Origin: Spirometra erinaceieuropaei
Taxonomy: Eukaryota; Platyhelminthes; Cestoda; Diphyllobothriidea; Diphyllobothriidae
DNA: 64,000 bases
NCBI GenBank assembly: GCA_902702965.1
Contig: CACRXP010000405.1
Coordinates: 391,652 to 455,651 of the forward strand
Direction: 5' to 3'
Each line of letters starts with the position of its first letter. Within the stretch, counting starts at the first letter, position 1. Made by a program: the position numbers and the translations under genes. A model generated the notes under the pieces. It searched no databases. It worked only from the letters and a program-made list of their open reading frames with translations, and had not been told where the DNA came from. Shown in pieces: positions 10,465 through 22,329 of this stretch.

Positions 10465-12120
10465 AGTACAGAACATACAGCTTGCTGATAAGTGTTCATT
10501 GATCTGCTCGGCCAGTTGATGTTGTGATTTATTTCCTGTGCACGTGTGGATTCAGCTACACAATAGCTGATGTCGAAAGCCTATCTTCCCCTAGCGAAAG
10601 TCCGCCCGTTTTAGTTAAGTTGTTTTCACAAGTCGAAGTTTTTCAATATCTGCCCATCGAGATTATGTTTCTCTGTAGCCGGAAAACGCAGAATTTTTAC
10701 TTTGGCATGATCTTACTTCCGTGGAACGAAGAGCCGGTTCGCATATCTCATGTAAACCCTTGTCTTTGTCGGTATTACCTTTCCAACATATATCACTAGT
10801 CGCTGTGCGACTGCCTGCGAGGGTTTAAGTATGAGCCCCAAGGCACAACGGAACGAGCATGTTCCGTAACCTGATCGGTGAGCGCCCACTATCATAACAT
10901 GTACACTAACTCAGTCATAACACAAGAAGCCGTGAAGATCCAGCTACTTCTACTCCTGCGAAATCTGCCTCCCTCCTACCCTTTATTCCTACACCGCCCT
11001 CTCATTCAAGCTACTTAACGCACTCGTCTGCCCTCGAATTAGCGGCTACCCCGGTTTTCGTCCCCCAGCTAATTAACCTAAACTTTTTATGGGTTCGAAG
11101 ACTAGAAGCAGGCTTCTGTTTCCTCCATCGCATTAATAATAGTTCCCTTTTTCCTCGGATTTCAACACTCACCCTAGTATTCGCCCATACAATCTTCGCA
11201 ACTCGTCCTTGATTATACCTCCTCCAGCTTCCTCCACTTCTAAGCGCTCTCTTTTTTCGGTTTCAGATATATTTTCCTCTGGAATAACCTTCCAAAAATA
11301 TAAGATCCTCAGATAATCTACACATATTTAAGAGAAGGCTACGCCTTTCTCTAAATACTGACTCGATTAAACTCTTATTTTCCTCATCCTTCCCAGACAA
11401 CTTTCTCTATGACACTGAGAAAGGGCCACCGGGAATTTAGGACGTCGCCGTTGGCTTTCCGTATCTGCTCATATTTCCCTCTTTCGTGAGTCGTGTCGCT
11501 TCCTAAGATCCCTTTTTAGAAGTATTAATTTTTCCAATTTTTCAGTTCATGCATCGGGCCCTCACAGAATGCGCTCCATCGACGCTCTTGGCGAAGCCTT
11601 CTTTATTTGCTATATACTAGTAGTCTGGTCACCCCTCCTCGGATGGGCTCGGCTGAATGTAACCGATCGCATCTGGGTTACTACCGCCTCGAGACTGGTT
11701 TTCAGTTCGCCACTTTGACATGAATGGCCTCATCCGGCATATGAATTCTGCCTTGATGATACCCGTTTCGAACCTTTTACTTAAGGCCACATACAGGCCA
11801 GTACTGCCTGACCTGCCTACTTACCCCTTCATGAAATCCGTTATACAATGCAAAATACAGGCCGGCCTGCCTGCTCTTTATATATTAAGGAGCGAGAGTT
11901 TTTTCTCTTATAGTTCTGATCCAATCATACTTATTTTGTTTATGTTAGGAGTTTTTTCCACTGATCGCTCAACATTCTTCGTAACATACTACTTCTTCAA
12001 TAACTGAATTAAGTATTGTATAAATTCCGTAAACCTTGTCTAAAATTCTAAAAGTAATGTAAAAGTTATTCTTACTTGCTATGATAGGACCCCCACGGGT
12101 ATTGAATAAAAATGATTACT
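10465..12120 (+). mobile_element. LINE element H continued: ORF1 remnant, RT C-terminus and 3' end
   Basis: From 10465 the ORF1-like domain of element H resumes (IADVESLSSPSESPPVLVKLFS matches IADAKRLSSRSENSPILVKLFS in element C). A SINE fragment interrupts it at 10758-10897. Around 11050 the sequence jumps to the RT C-terminal region (matching 18370-18660), so several kb of linker, endonuclease and RT are missing. The 3' UTR matches 18990-19430 and ends in the family's tail hairpin (gaccc..acgggta type) near 12090-12110. Confidence 0.7.
10758..10897 (+). mobile_element. SINE 3' fragment inserted in element H
   Basis: Contains the conserved SINE end 'ttgtctttgtcggta' followed by the 'gtcgctgtgcgactgcctg ... 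ggtgagcgccc' unit also found at 24010-24090, 40670-40760 and (reversed) 46645-46730. It is flanked by an approximate target-site duplication, catgtaaac at 10749-10757 and catgtacac at 10898-10906. The sequences on either side join to give the uninterrupted element C-type sequence. Confidence 0.75.
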
Positions 12121-12239
12121 AGTAATATAATTTAAATTTGAATATAGGTGGAGGATATTATTTTCAGTGGATTTTCCGTGAGACCTAACGATTTTAGCCA
12201 CTGTTTTTTGGTTACATGTCCGTAAATACAGGCCTATTC

Positions 12240-14443
12240 ACTCAGAACAGCCTGTTGCCATCTCCTTTTTGAGTTCTGCTGGTCTGTGCCCGTTGACCAC
12301 CAGTCGCACTCTGCAATTCTCATTTTGTGCATTCGATTTCTCTCTAAATGTGTAATTTATTTCTACATCGTTGGCCATTAGCTGAAATTCAGTCACCTTG
12401 TCTGCCAGAAGTTTTCTTAATAACAACTTGCCTCGAGACAAGATTAGAATTGAATAGAATAGGTTTATTATAGAGCCCCTTGGGCACTGTCAGTCTCCCT
12501 TAAACACAGGGAAAAAAAGATGTGAGCAAAAGTCACAGGTTGGCGTAAGCTCTCAGTCTCTGTAAGTAAGCATGGCTTAACTAAACCTAAATCAGAAGAC
12601 TTACCTAAGTCTAAGTCAGAAGATATAACTATTCAGTCGTCACCCCTTGTAATCGGCCGGCAGCTTAATCTGTCTGCACTTGACAACTGCAATGATTTTA
12701 TGCTAAATTTTGGCACTCTGCTGTCAACTCTTGGAAAATTATTCGACGGGAGCATCTCCGATATTCGCTCTGAAGAATGTAGGCGTCTCGACTCACTTCT
12801 TCACCTGATCGCCAGTGAATCTAGTGAAAGACTAACGCGTTCTTACAGCTTTCTTTTAAAAAATGTTTCTCGATCTGCTCGGCCAAATGATGTTTCGACC
12901 AATTTCCTGTATTCGTGTGGTATTAACCACAAAATAGCCGATGCTAAACGCCTGTCCTCCCGTAGCGAAAATTCACCCATCTTAGTAAAATTATTTTCAT
13001 CAATCGAGGTGGACACAATCTTTGCCCATCGAGAGCGTGTCACTGCGTACCTAGAAAATGCAAAATTTTTCCTTTGTCATGATCTTACTCCTATGCAGCG
13101 TAGAATCGGGTCTCTATTTTCACGTAAACCCACTGCTTCTCAGTCTGATGCTCACCAACTCGGTCATAATACAAGTGGCCGTGAGGATTCAGCTTGTCCT
13201 ACTCTCGCGACATCTGACTCCCTCCTTCTCCTTACTCCTACATCTTTATCTCACTCAAGCCACTTGGCGCCTTTGCCTTCCTCTAAGCTAGCAGCAGCAG
13301 CGGCAGCCCCATTTGTCGTTTCGTATCCTCCGGATAGCCTCCCTGGGACGCATGAAAACCGTCTACATCAGCTAGACCGATAACTTTCCCCTGTTCAACT
13401 GGGTGCTGCAAGCTCAACAGTTAATTCACCCTTGGCTTGGCGTCAGGACAGTGAGACTCCAAAACTGAATCAGACTCCGACCCAAAAGAAAGGTAGAACA
13501 GTTCCATTTAGGGGTACGCCGTCTTCTCTTAGATCTACCAAGCCTTTACAGCCCATCACGTCTACAAACCCCGCAGCTCCAATTATATCCCCAAATGATT
13601 ATTTGTCCTGCGTACCGGTTACTTATGAAGGCTCTACTACATATCCAGCAAATAATTCATACGTGAATTGCCCTAAGTCATTTATGCCCTAACCTAGTTC
13701 GGGCTTCCCACCACGTAAGGCAAATTGCTCTCAGGCACGTCAACCTACCCCCTTTGACTTCCAAACTAGACCTGGTTTCCCACTCTTTTACTCTTATGGC
13801 TGTATAGCCTCCCCCACTAGCCTCTACTTTCCTTCTAGGCTCCCTCCTCCTCCCCTTCCACCACAGTTTAATTACCAACAAGCCTATCCATGTGTTAGCT
13901 CCCCTAGCATTCCATTGCTCGAAAACTATATTCCCACACCAGGTCTCATACTTAGCCTTCTCTTGGTAACTCCCTGTACGCCAATAACTCTAGATTAATT
14001 GGTACCTCTTCTCCAAACATCACTAATTCACAGCTTACATATCCGCATCCAAATTTATTCTCCAAAATACCGTCGACAATAGACTTGGTGTTCGAAACAC
14101 ATTAGATATTATATTATTGAATGCCAGATCTGTTATACACAAGATGGCCCAAATCAGAGCCATTGCTCTCGAAATGACGCCTAATATTATATGTGTAACA
14201 GAATCTTGGACCCATTCTCTAATTCCTGACTCTGCCCTTCTCATAAATGACTTCGATTTTTACCGTCAAGACCGCACGACTAGGCGTGGGGGCGGCTGTC
14301 TTCTTTATGTTAGATCCTACCTAAAGCACTCTCCCTATTACTTGGATGCTTCCTCATTCACGGGAAACTTCTTCTTTGCTTCTGTTATTCTCTCGCCGCA
14401 AAGAACGGCAGTTATTGGTTTTATCTACAATCCCAGAGATTCA
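12240..14443 (+). mobile_element. LINE element C: 5' UTR, ORF1-like domain, proline-rich linker, start of endonuclease
   Basis: The ORF1-like domain lies at 12700-13383 (SYSFLLKN ... DLTPMQRRIGSLF, then a low-complexity Ser/Leu/Ala tail). The same frame continues after a TAA into a Pro-rich linker (13384-13690 and, after another stop, to about 13960). The endonuclease starts in a different frame at about 14100 (LLNARSVIHKM, VTESWTH, RGGGCLLYV, FIYNPRDS). It is broken at 14443 by antisense copy B and resumes at 16255. Confidence 0.8.
12445..12516 (-). mobile_element. 72-bp antisense LINE 3'-end insertion in element C
   Basis: An extremely short insertion: the reverse complement matches the LINE tail seen at about 63690-63775 ('ctgacagtgcccaagggg', then 'ataaacctattctattc'). 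It is flanked by AAGAT at 12440-12444 and again at 12517-12521. The homologous stretch of element H (8421-8440) lacks it, giving the empty-site sequence 'gagacaagatgac'. Confidence 0.8.
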
Positions 14444-16254
14444 TTATAATTTTTTAATTTAATGCCAGTTTACAGGCATTGTCAAGGGAAGCGTTTAAAC
14501 ATAAATCCGACCGGCAGTGAAAAAACTCCTGAGCTAAAGGGACAAAAATATAGTTGATGGTGGTTTTTATGGTTTGGAGGGTTCAGGAGAAAAAAACTGC
14601 CGGCGGTGGTAGAATATCGACCGTCAAGAAGGGGGGGGGGGGGTTGCACGGTATCGAAGATTATCGGACGTCAAATTCCTTTCATGAAGTTGGGGATAGT
14701 CAAAGTAGAGGCGTTGAGGAACAGCTGGTGAGACCGGCCATAGTGTTCAGAGACCACAAACGCCGTCGTTACGGTACAGTCGATCAGTAGATTCAGCACC
14801 CAAAATGTGTGGGAGCTTTTCTGAATGCAAAAATCGATCAATAGTCCTCTTAAATAAAGGATAATTTTGCAGAGTTTTCACACTCATGGATAGTTTATTC
14901 CAAATAGCATTTGCATTTACAGAAAAGAACCGACGATATTTAACAGCACGTGCCAGAGGCAGAAATAAGAAGACCTCACGGTGACTGTTACGTCGTGGTT
15001 GGATATGATGTCTTAAAGAGGTGAGTGGGTTAAATGTGTGATTATATAAGAGTTTAAATAGCAAAAATAGTCCCTTTTGTAATCTACGGAACCATAAAGG
15101 ATCAAGGCCCGTAAGCCAGCAACGTTCTTGGTAAAACAAATGTCGGTGTTCCGCGGCTAAAATTGTCTTGGTAAAAAAGTGTTGAACGGATTCTATTTTC
15201 TTCCGCTCAGTAGCACGCATGAGGCTAAATAAAAACGAACAGTATTCCAGACCAGGTCTAACGTACATGTTGTAAAGGCGCATTCTAATGTCCCTACTTT
15301 TAAAGTTTCGGAGGATAAACCCGATCGTTCTGCGTGCTTTGGAGACTATCAAGGCACAGTGCTCCGAGAGATTGAGACTCTTGGAGTATGATGTGCCCAG
15401 ATCCTTAGTAACCCTGGGCACATTTATGGAGTGACCTTCAATATTTAGTTGAGGTTGGTGGTCGTCGCAAACCACCATGTATGAGCATTTATGCCAAGAA
15501 AGAGAAAGGCGCCATGTGCGGCACCACTGGGCGAAAGCCTGTAGATCGCTCTTAAGGAGCTCAAGCACGATGTCACGATCTGCCGGCTTATATCGATATG
15601 CAACTTTAAGATCATCGGCATACATGAAAGGCTTACCATTCTGAAATAAATCGGTACATCATTAACGAAAAGGCAAAATAAAAGCGGGCCGAGTACAATA
15701 CCCTGAATGACTCCACTCCTCACACGTGTGGGGTTGGAGATAGTATTGGAAATCTTAACTCGTTGTGTACGAGTGCCCAAATAAGAGGATATAAAATTCA
15801 AAAGTTTGCCACCTATTCCGAAAGAGGACAATTTCAAGAGAAGAAGAGCATGGTCAACACGATCAAAAGCCTTAGTGAAATCGAAATATACTGTGTAAAG
15901 TGCAAAACCGTTATCCCTAGATTGGAGAACATAGTCAAAGAAAGAGAGTTGACAGGTGTCACAAGATCGAGCTTTGAGGAATCCATGCTGAGCAGCACTC
16001 AGTAGGTTATTCACTGTTAAGTGACACATCATCTTATCTTTGATCAATGTCTCTAAGATATTCGAAACTGCGGGGAGGGTGTTTATTAGCCGAAAGTCAT
16101 CAAATGATGTAGATTTGCCGTGCTTAGGAATGGGCAAAATGTGTGATTCCTTCCACAAGGTAGGATAAGCTTCACTTTCAAGAGCAAGATTAAACTTCTT
16201 GCATAAGAGGGATGGGAAGATCGTGTTTGCATCGGCTTTTAAAATGCCAGTAAC
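14444..16254 (-). mobile_element. LINE copy B (family A), 5'-truncated, inserted antisense into element C
   Basis: Reads on the minus strand. It carries the RT from about the LPIPKHGKS region through YADD to the C-terminus and the ATTAAA-type tail, and is near-identical to element A at 2840-4588. It is flanked by GATTCA at 14438-14443 and 16255-16260; removing it joins the endonuclease of element C in frame (...NPRDS + HICVIFKLISE...). Compared with element A it retains the 49 nt that A lost, but it shares A's one-base deletion before YADD (near 15655), so its RT is split into ORFs 16158-15445 and 15625-14747. Confidence 0.9.
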
Positions 16255-18731
16255 GATTCACATATCTGTGTAATTTTTAAATTAATTTCGGAAACTGCTT
16301 TCGATGTTAAAATGCTAAACTGGGGATTTTAACCTTCCTGAAATAGACTGGCCTTCCAATATCTGTCAACACAGATTCCAGCCCTTTCAAGATACAGTCA
16401 ATTTTTCTAACTGGTCTCAACTGGTGCGCTCTTCAACAAGTGATAATCACATTTTAGATCTAATCTTTACCAATGACATTGCCCCTCTTTCTGTTGCTTT
16501 AAAAAAGGACCTCTTTGATAGTGACCACGTTTTGATTCAATGTTGCATACCGCTTGCCTTTTCAAAAAAAGACAAGCGCCGTTCGGACTACGACTGCGTA
16601 GATAACGACTTAATAAATAACTATATTGGATCTTTGGATTGGTGTGGCTTCCTCCCATGTAGCGATGCATCCATTCCTCGTGACGTCATGTCCAATGTTT
16701 CCAAGGACTTTCTAGAATTTGTGCCGCGTAGATATCTCAAGCCTAATTCTCCAGATTCCCTTGTTCCTCATTTTCTTCACAACAAACTAAAAAAGTTGAG
16801 GCGACCACTGCGTGACTCATCCACTAGTACCTTATCAGTTCATCTTAAAATCACAGAGGTTTTTGAAATGGCCTCAAGGATGCTCCAAGCGCGTGACAGG
16901 CAAAGAGAATCACTTGCCCTCAGTGATGCGAACCACGTCAAATCCGTCGATAACATCTTCCTTCATCGGTCCTCCTCTAAGCGTGGTCAGAAACTTCACC
17001 CCTGCTAAATGATAACAAAGTCTTCCTTATAGATGACACCGACAAGGCGGAGTTGTTTAGTGCTTTCGTTGCAAAACACCTTGCTACCGCGTCCGATCCG
17101 GTCCCTTTCTTTCGATCACTTTCAGATAGGACATTGAGTACAATCGATATCTCCTCAGATCTCGTCAAGAAACACATAATTCGTTTGAAAAACTGACACT
17201 GCTCAGGAACGGACGAGATTCCAAATTCTATTATTAAAAAAGCCTCCGACCTTCCCATATTGCTTAGTCAGTTATTGTCTGTTTATATTTCAAAAGGATT
17301 CTTTCCTGAAAAATGGAAAACGTCAATTATCACTCCCGTCTTCAAGTCAGGATCTCGGTCCGATGTTAATAACCATCGGGACGTGCACAAAACGCCGTCT
17401 CTAGCACAATTTCTTGAAAGGATAATTTTCAATGAAATCCTCGACTTCTGTCTAGCTAATCGGCTTCTGAGCTCTAGTCAGCATGGGTTTTTACCTGAAC
17501 GATCCTGCGAAACTTGCCACTTGGCACTTCTTAATCTAATCAATTCTCTTCGTAATGAATAGCAGTCAGTGGTAGTTATCTACTTTGATCCTAGCAAAGC
17601 CTTTGACAAACTGCCCGTAGACGTCGTTTAGTAAAATTAGAAGCTCTCGGTATCCGGCCTCCTCTACTCCACTTCATCAGGTTCTATCTGTCCAACCGAT
17701 ATTAGAAAATCATGGTCGGTAGTAGTTACTCAACACCTCACTCAATCAGGAGTGGCGTAATTCAAGTTACGGTTTTGGGTCTGCTACTCTTCCTTCTGTA
17801 CATCAATGATATTTCGACTGAACTCGGAAATTCGCAAACATTTATTTATGCCGATGACCTCAATTGTGTTTACTCATATTTTGAGCACACCGCAAATGTA
17901 TGTGTTGAGAAAATCAATGACGATTTACTACGTTTAAGCAGATGGGGTTCAACATGGCAGATGGAACTTTCATCATCAAAGTGTAGTTTAATGTCTTTTG
18001 GTCCTACCAAACTTCCTAGTCCCATAAATGTTCAGAATAACTCACTCTCAGAATGCTTTACCATAAAAGACCTAGGTCTAAGTTATACAAATAAGCTTGC
18101 TTTATCACCTTATGCAGATAGAATCTCTGCCAAAGCCACGCAGATATGTGGATTCATATCGCATAATTTTTTCCTTCCGGAAATGAAGCTAAGACTTTGA
18201 CAAATGTTTGTTCTTCCAGTCCTCGAATACTGCTCACATTTCTTTGGTTTAATGAACGCCTGTGACCGCTAGAAGATCGAAAATGTTCAGAGGGTTTTCA
18301 CCCAAAACCTGTTCTCTCAAATTTCGTCTGGTATTTCTCATACTCAGAGATGTCAACTGGCGAACATTAAGTTTTTGTGGGTTGGAAGACTCAAAGCTGA
18401 ACTTTGCTTCCTTTCTCACATCAACTCTAGCTCCAATCTTCCGCTCACTGACACTCTCACTCCGAGAGATCCGTCTTATGCCACGCGCAACTCCTCCATG
18501 GTGATTCAGCTGCCTCTTTGCACTACATCTAAGCGCTCCCTCTTTTTTGTTTCCAAACATGCCTTCCTTTGGGATAATCTTCCGCCGGAAATTAGGTCAT
18601 CACATAAGTTACTGGTATTCAAGTCGAAATTACGCAAACACCTTAAATCGGAAAGCATAAAGGCACTGTTAACGGTCTCATTCCCGAACACTCAGGTTCT
18701 TGACTTCGAGAAGGGTCTTCCTGAAATTTAG
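16255..18731 (+). pseudogene. LINE element C continued: endonuclease C-terminus and reverse transcriptase
   Basis: The endonuclease resumes with FKLISETAFDVK, then after a frameshift DFNLPEIDW and NHILDLIFTND (16330-16480), DSDHVLIQC. RT blocks: FFPEKWKTSIITPVFKSGSR (17295-17355), SSQHGFLPERSCETC (17480-17520), a damaged FDPSKAFDKLP (17580-17620), RSGVIQVTVLGLLLFLLYIND (17750-17810, with Q-V in place of Q-G), YADD (17845), and a C-terminal region to about 18731. At least four stops or frameshifts; inactive. Confidence 0.85.
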
Positions 18732-19430
18732 TGGTAGATCAAGTGGTAACCCTCAATTATATCACTAGAAACCCCTGTTTTGAATTGGTTTCTAAATCCA
18801 CTGCTATCACTCCTCCCCGATGGCGAGGCTTTTCGCGATTCTTGATGTCATCTCCCGCATTCCAATAACATGCGGTCTGTCGACGCTCACAGCGGAACCC
18901 TCAGTATTCACCGTCTACTAGTAGTTTGGTCGTACTTCCCTTCCCCACTCCCCGGCTGGGCTGGAATTGTACTGTAGCCGATCGCGTCTGGTTTCCTGTC
19001 ACCTGGCCTCTTTAACGCAAATAGTCTCATCCGGCGTATAAATCCTGCCCTGACGATGTCCGTATACAATACTACATGCAGGACAGTCCTGTCCAACCCG
19101 TATACGTACCCCTCAAGGCTGACATTTATTTCTCCCCTGACGATGTCCAATTATAATCCGTTATATACCGCCACATACAGGCCAGTCCTGCCCGCATTTT
19201 TTTTATTACTTTTTTCGAGAGGTTTTTTCTCCTTAAAATAAGTCCAATCATTTTTAAACTTTTAAGTGGATTTTTTTTCACTGCTCGATAATCATTTTTC
19301 TTAACTGTCTACTAATTCAGAAACTTTGAATTTCATTCCGAACAGATTCTGCCTATCTCGTGTAAAATTCTATGTAAATTTATTTTTACTTGCATTGATG
19401 GGACTCCGACGGGTCTTTAATAATAATAAT
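18732..19430 (+). mobile_element. 3' UTR and tail of LINE element C
   Basis: Ends with the family's conserved 3' segment 'ttactt-gc...tgatgggactccgacggg', whose GGGAC/CCGAC..GGGTC part can fold back, followed by a short TAATAA/TTATTA microsatellite tail (19420-19450). The same 3' end is seen at 12060-12115, 57010-57080 and 60350-60435. Confidence 0.75.
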
Positions 19431-20130
19431 TATTATTATTATTATCATCGTTAACTGTCATTCTTATGATCATTATATCCACCTAATAGTGGCAGCACGT
19501 ATTTGAATTTCGCCTCATGTTTAGCAATGTCCCTTTATTTGCAAAAATGAGAAAAAAAACGCCTTTGTTTGTTGTTTCACCTTCGTATTTGGGTGTGGCC
19601 TCTATTACTAAAATAACTTTGGCTTCGTTTTCTTTCTGTACACTATGCCCTCTACCTTTTCTTGGCGTCTCGTACATGTTCGAGCCTTCCGGACTATTTT
19701 AACTGTCCCTCAACCTTGGTATTTATGCTAGGTCGGATTCTCGTTTAAAAACTCGGTTGGATACCAGTGTCGCAACACTCCGTTACTGATGCTAGTATTA
19801 TTGCAGTTAGTTAACAATACTGTAAGCGTTGGTAGAGTAGCATTGGCAGCCGTGGTGGCGGTGGTAGTAGTAGTAGTAGTACTAATAGTAGGATTATCAG
19901 TAGTATTCGCCGTATCAGTGGCGGTAGACGGGGAAGAAGTTTTCTTCAGTGTTGCGACACTGTATTCCCGCCAGTGGTAGTAGTATTAGTAGTAACAGCG
20001 GTAGTAGTCGTAGTAGTAGCAGTAGTAGTGGTGGTAGTAGTAGTAGTAGTAGTCCGCCCGTAAGACAGGCTGGTGGGGGAATAGACAATTCTCAGTGTTG
20101 CGACACTGTATTCCCGCCAAAAAATCTGTG
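19431..20130. repeat. Trinucleotide (GTA/TAG) microsatellite cluster with a repeated near-palindrome
   Basis: Long imperfect GTA/TAG/GTG runs lie at about 19855-19930 and 19975-20055. The near-palindrome CAGTGTTGCGACACTG followed by 'tattcccgcca' occurs twice (19947-19973 and 20093-20119), and a variant in opposite sense lies near 19763. No coding capacity is evident; the ORFs here are translated repeats. Confidence 0.7.
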
Positions 20131-22329
20131 ACACGCGCACCATTGTTAACATCAAATTAGACTTAGAGCTCCCGCCAATGTTTGACTCATCCTCTTTAGG
20201 GGCGCCACTTCCCTTTCGGTGTGCGTGGGCTTCCGTCTTGTCCATTTTCGATGGTAGGGTTCTAGTCTATAAATGTTTCTAACATACGAGGTTTACAAAA
20301 TTGCAATCGTTTTAAAACAGTTTACTTCTTGTGGCTAGAATTACATAATAGTCCACCACAGTGTAGCATCTGATACCTGGGTACATTGGCGCCAAAGGCC
20401 GTCGAGTGAATGCGATAAGAGGTGGGAACGCGTTTTGAGTTTTTAAAAAATGAGGCCAAAATGTCACACGAATCAGTAATATCAAATATATGTTCGAATT
20501 TATCATTACCCAGAAATCGCTGAACAAAGTTAGGACTAACTACTTAATCCCTCAAAATGGGACTTGTCTGTCGAACACTGCTTACCTCACGAGTATGGCA
20601 GAGTAATCTTCGCATTTAGGAGGTTGACGTGAAGTTATTTAGTTAGTGAATATATAAGGGGTCTCTACACAATAAACGTCCGGAGTGTGTACACAGGGAC
20701 AACCCAGATAACATTGTTCAATGTTATCCGTATAGCTCGTCATTACCAGTTCACATTTTCGGGCTTGTGTGCGGCTATTTATCTGTTTGGAAGATTGGAC
20801 GCAGCCTGCTTCAATCATCCCCCCTTCCCCCAAGGGACTACTGGGCGGATTTCGCCTCTAGGACCTACTGGCTAGGGCCGGCCAATCATGAAACTAGCCA
20901 CAGACCAACCAAAGGGAGCTAGCCCCGGGAGTGTGACGTTATCGGGGAAGCCAAATACTTACATGTGATCCGTCGATTTTCGGCGACTATATTACATAAC
21001 CGTGAGGGATTTCGGTTTAGTGCTTGACCCCTCATATTTCGTGTGTTGTCCCTGGTATCTCTCCAGTTTAAAAAATGAATTCGACAGTGTGATCCAAAGA
21101 TATTTGGCTTGCTCGGAGTTATATAGTTCACACCAGAACTATGTGGCCCTGCCCAAACTACGTACTAGTTTGAGTTCAGGGCTCCCAACTCGACGGGTTT
21201 AATTCTGTAGTGTTTATATCTACAAAGCAACAAACCTTCATCCTTCTTCCTTTCCTGCTCCTAACACAGGTACAACCAATGAAGCGCATATCCGTGCTTT
21301 TTACTGGTGAGCGGGTTGGGAGTCTAGCGAAGTCCCATTCATCTCGTTTCCTTCTACTCAAAGTATTCTCTGAGGTTTCTACTAACCAATCGTCCGCTTC
21401 GTTGCTTAATTTTAAATGGTTCTAACGCCGCGCATGCACTTTAGTCGGTGGTACAAGGAACTGTTAACGGCGATTGACATGATCTAACGTTTTTGAAAGC
21501 CAATTAATTGGGTTTTTAGAGCTGTAATATTCGAAAAACTCTTTGATAATCCTTTTTGCAAGGATCTCTAGCGGTGCAATAATGAGTGTAATACACTTCA
21601 CCGTATTAACGACTTCGATAGACATTTTAAAACTTAGCTAATTCTGCGGTACTGAGATGCGTAGAAGGTAGCTTCGTATTCAGGTGGGAGTTCGACCATC
21701 GCAATCGATGATGTTCACCGCGTGTTTTGCGGGGTGGGCGCAGCAAAGGCGACCTACACGTGAACTAGATTATAATGAGGCAAGCTTGCCTATCTACCGC
21801 AATCGCCCCTCCGATGGCAAGACAAGTTCATGACGACCGGAGGTTGACTCGGGCGCTATGACTGACAAAATAAAACAGCCTGTCTGTATCTGGTCCCCGC
21901 ACAATGTATCAGGCTTTTACAAGTATAACGGGGGCTCGGATACCACGTTCGTAATTGCTATAAGCGCCACACTAAGGAGCCATTGGACCTGATTCTCAGT
22001 CTTCGAACCACTCACTCCACATACATACAATACTGACGACGTGGACCGAGTCATCCGGTCTTCTAGACCATGACATTTAGCGTCTTGTGATAATTTCGAA
22101 GCGCGTCAGAGCCATTTCAGTGAGGAATATGGTGGTATTCCATGGAGATGAGTTCCATAGAATCGGCCTCCAGTTGACTGTCCAAACCTGTTAGTTATCC
22201 GATGCTAGGGTTGGGTGCAGTGGCCGATGGAACTGCAGTGACCCGTCTATCTGTGCCTCACACAAACTGCGTAGGCGCGAAGTTGCGCCAAAGAGCATTC
22301 TTTCCATTGAAGTCACCGGTGCATGTTCT
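20131..22329. other. No recognisable gene
   Basis: Only short ORFs without family resemblance. I see no repeat shared with the rest of the window and no convincing exon. Probably intergenic sequence or very old repeats. Confidence 0.4.
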
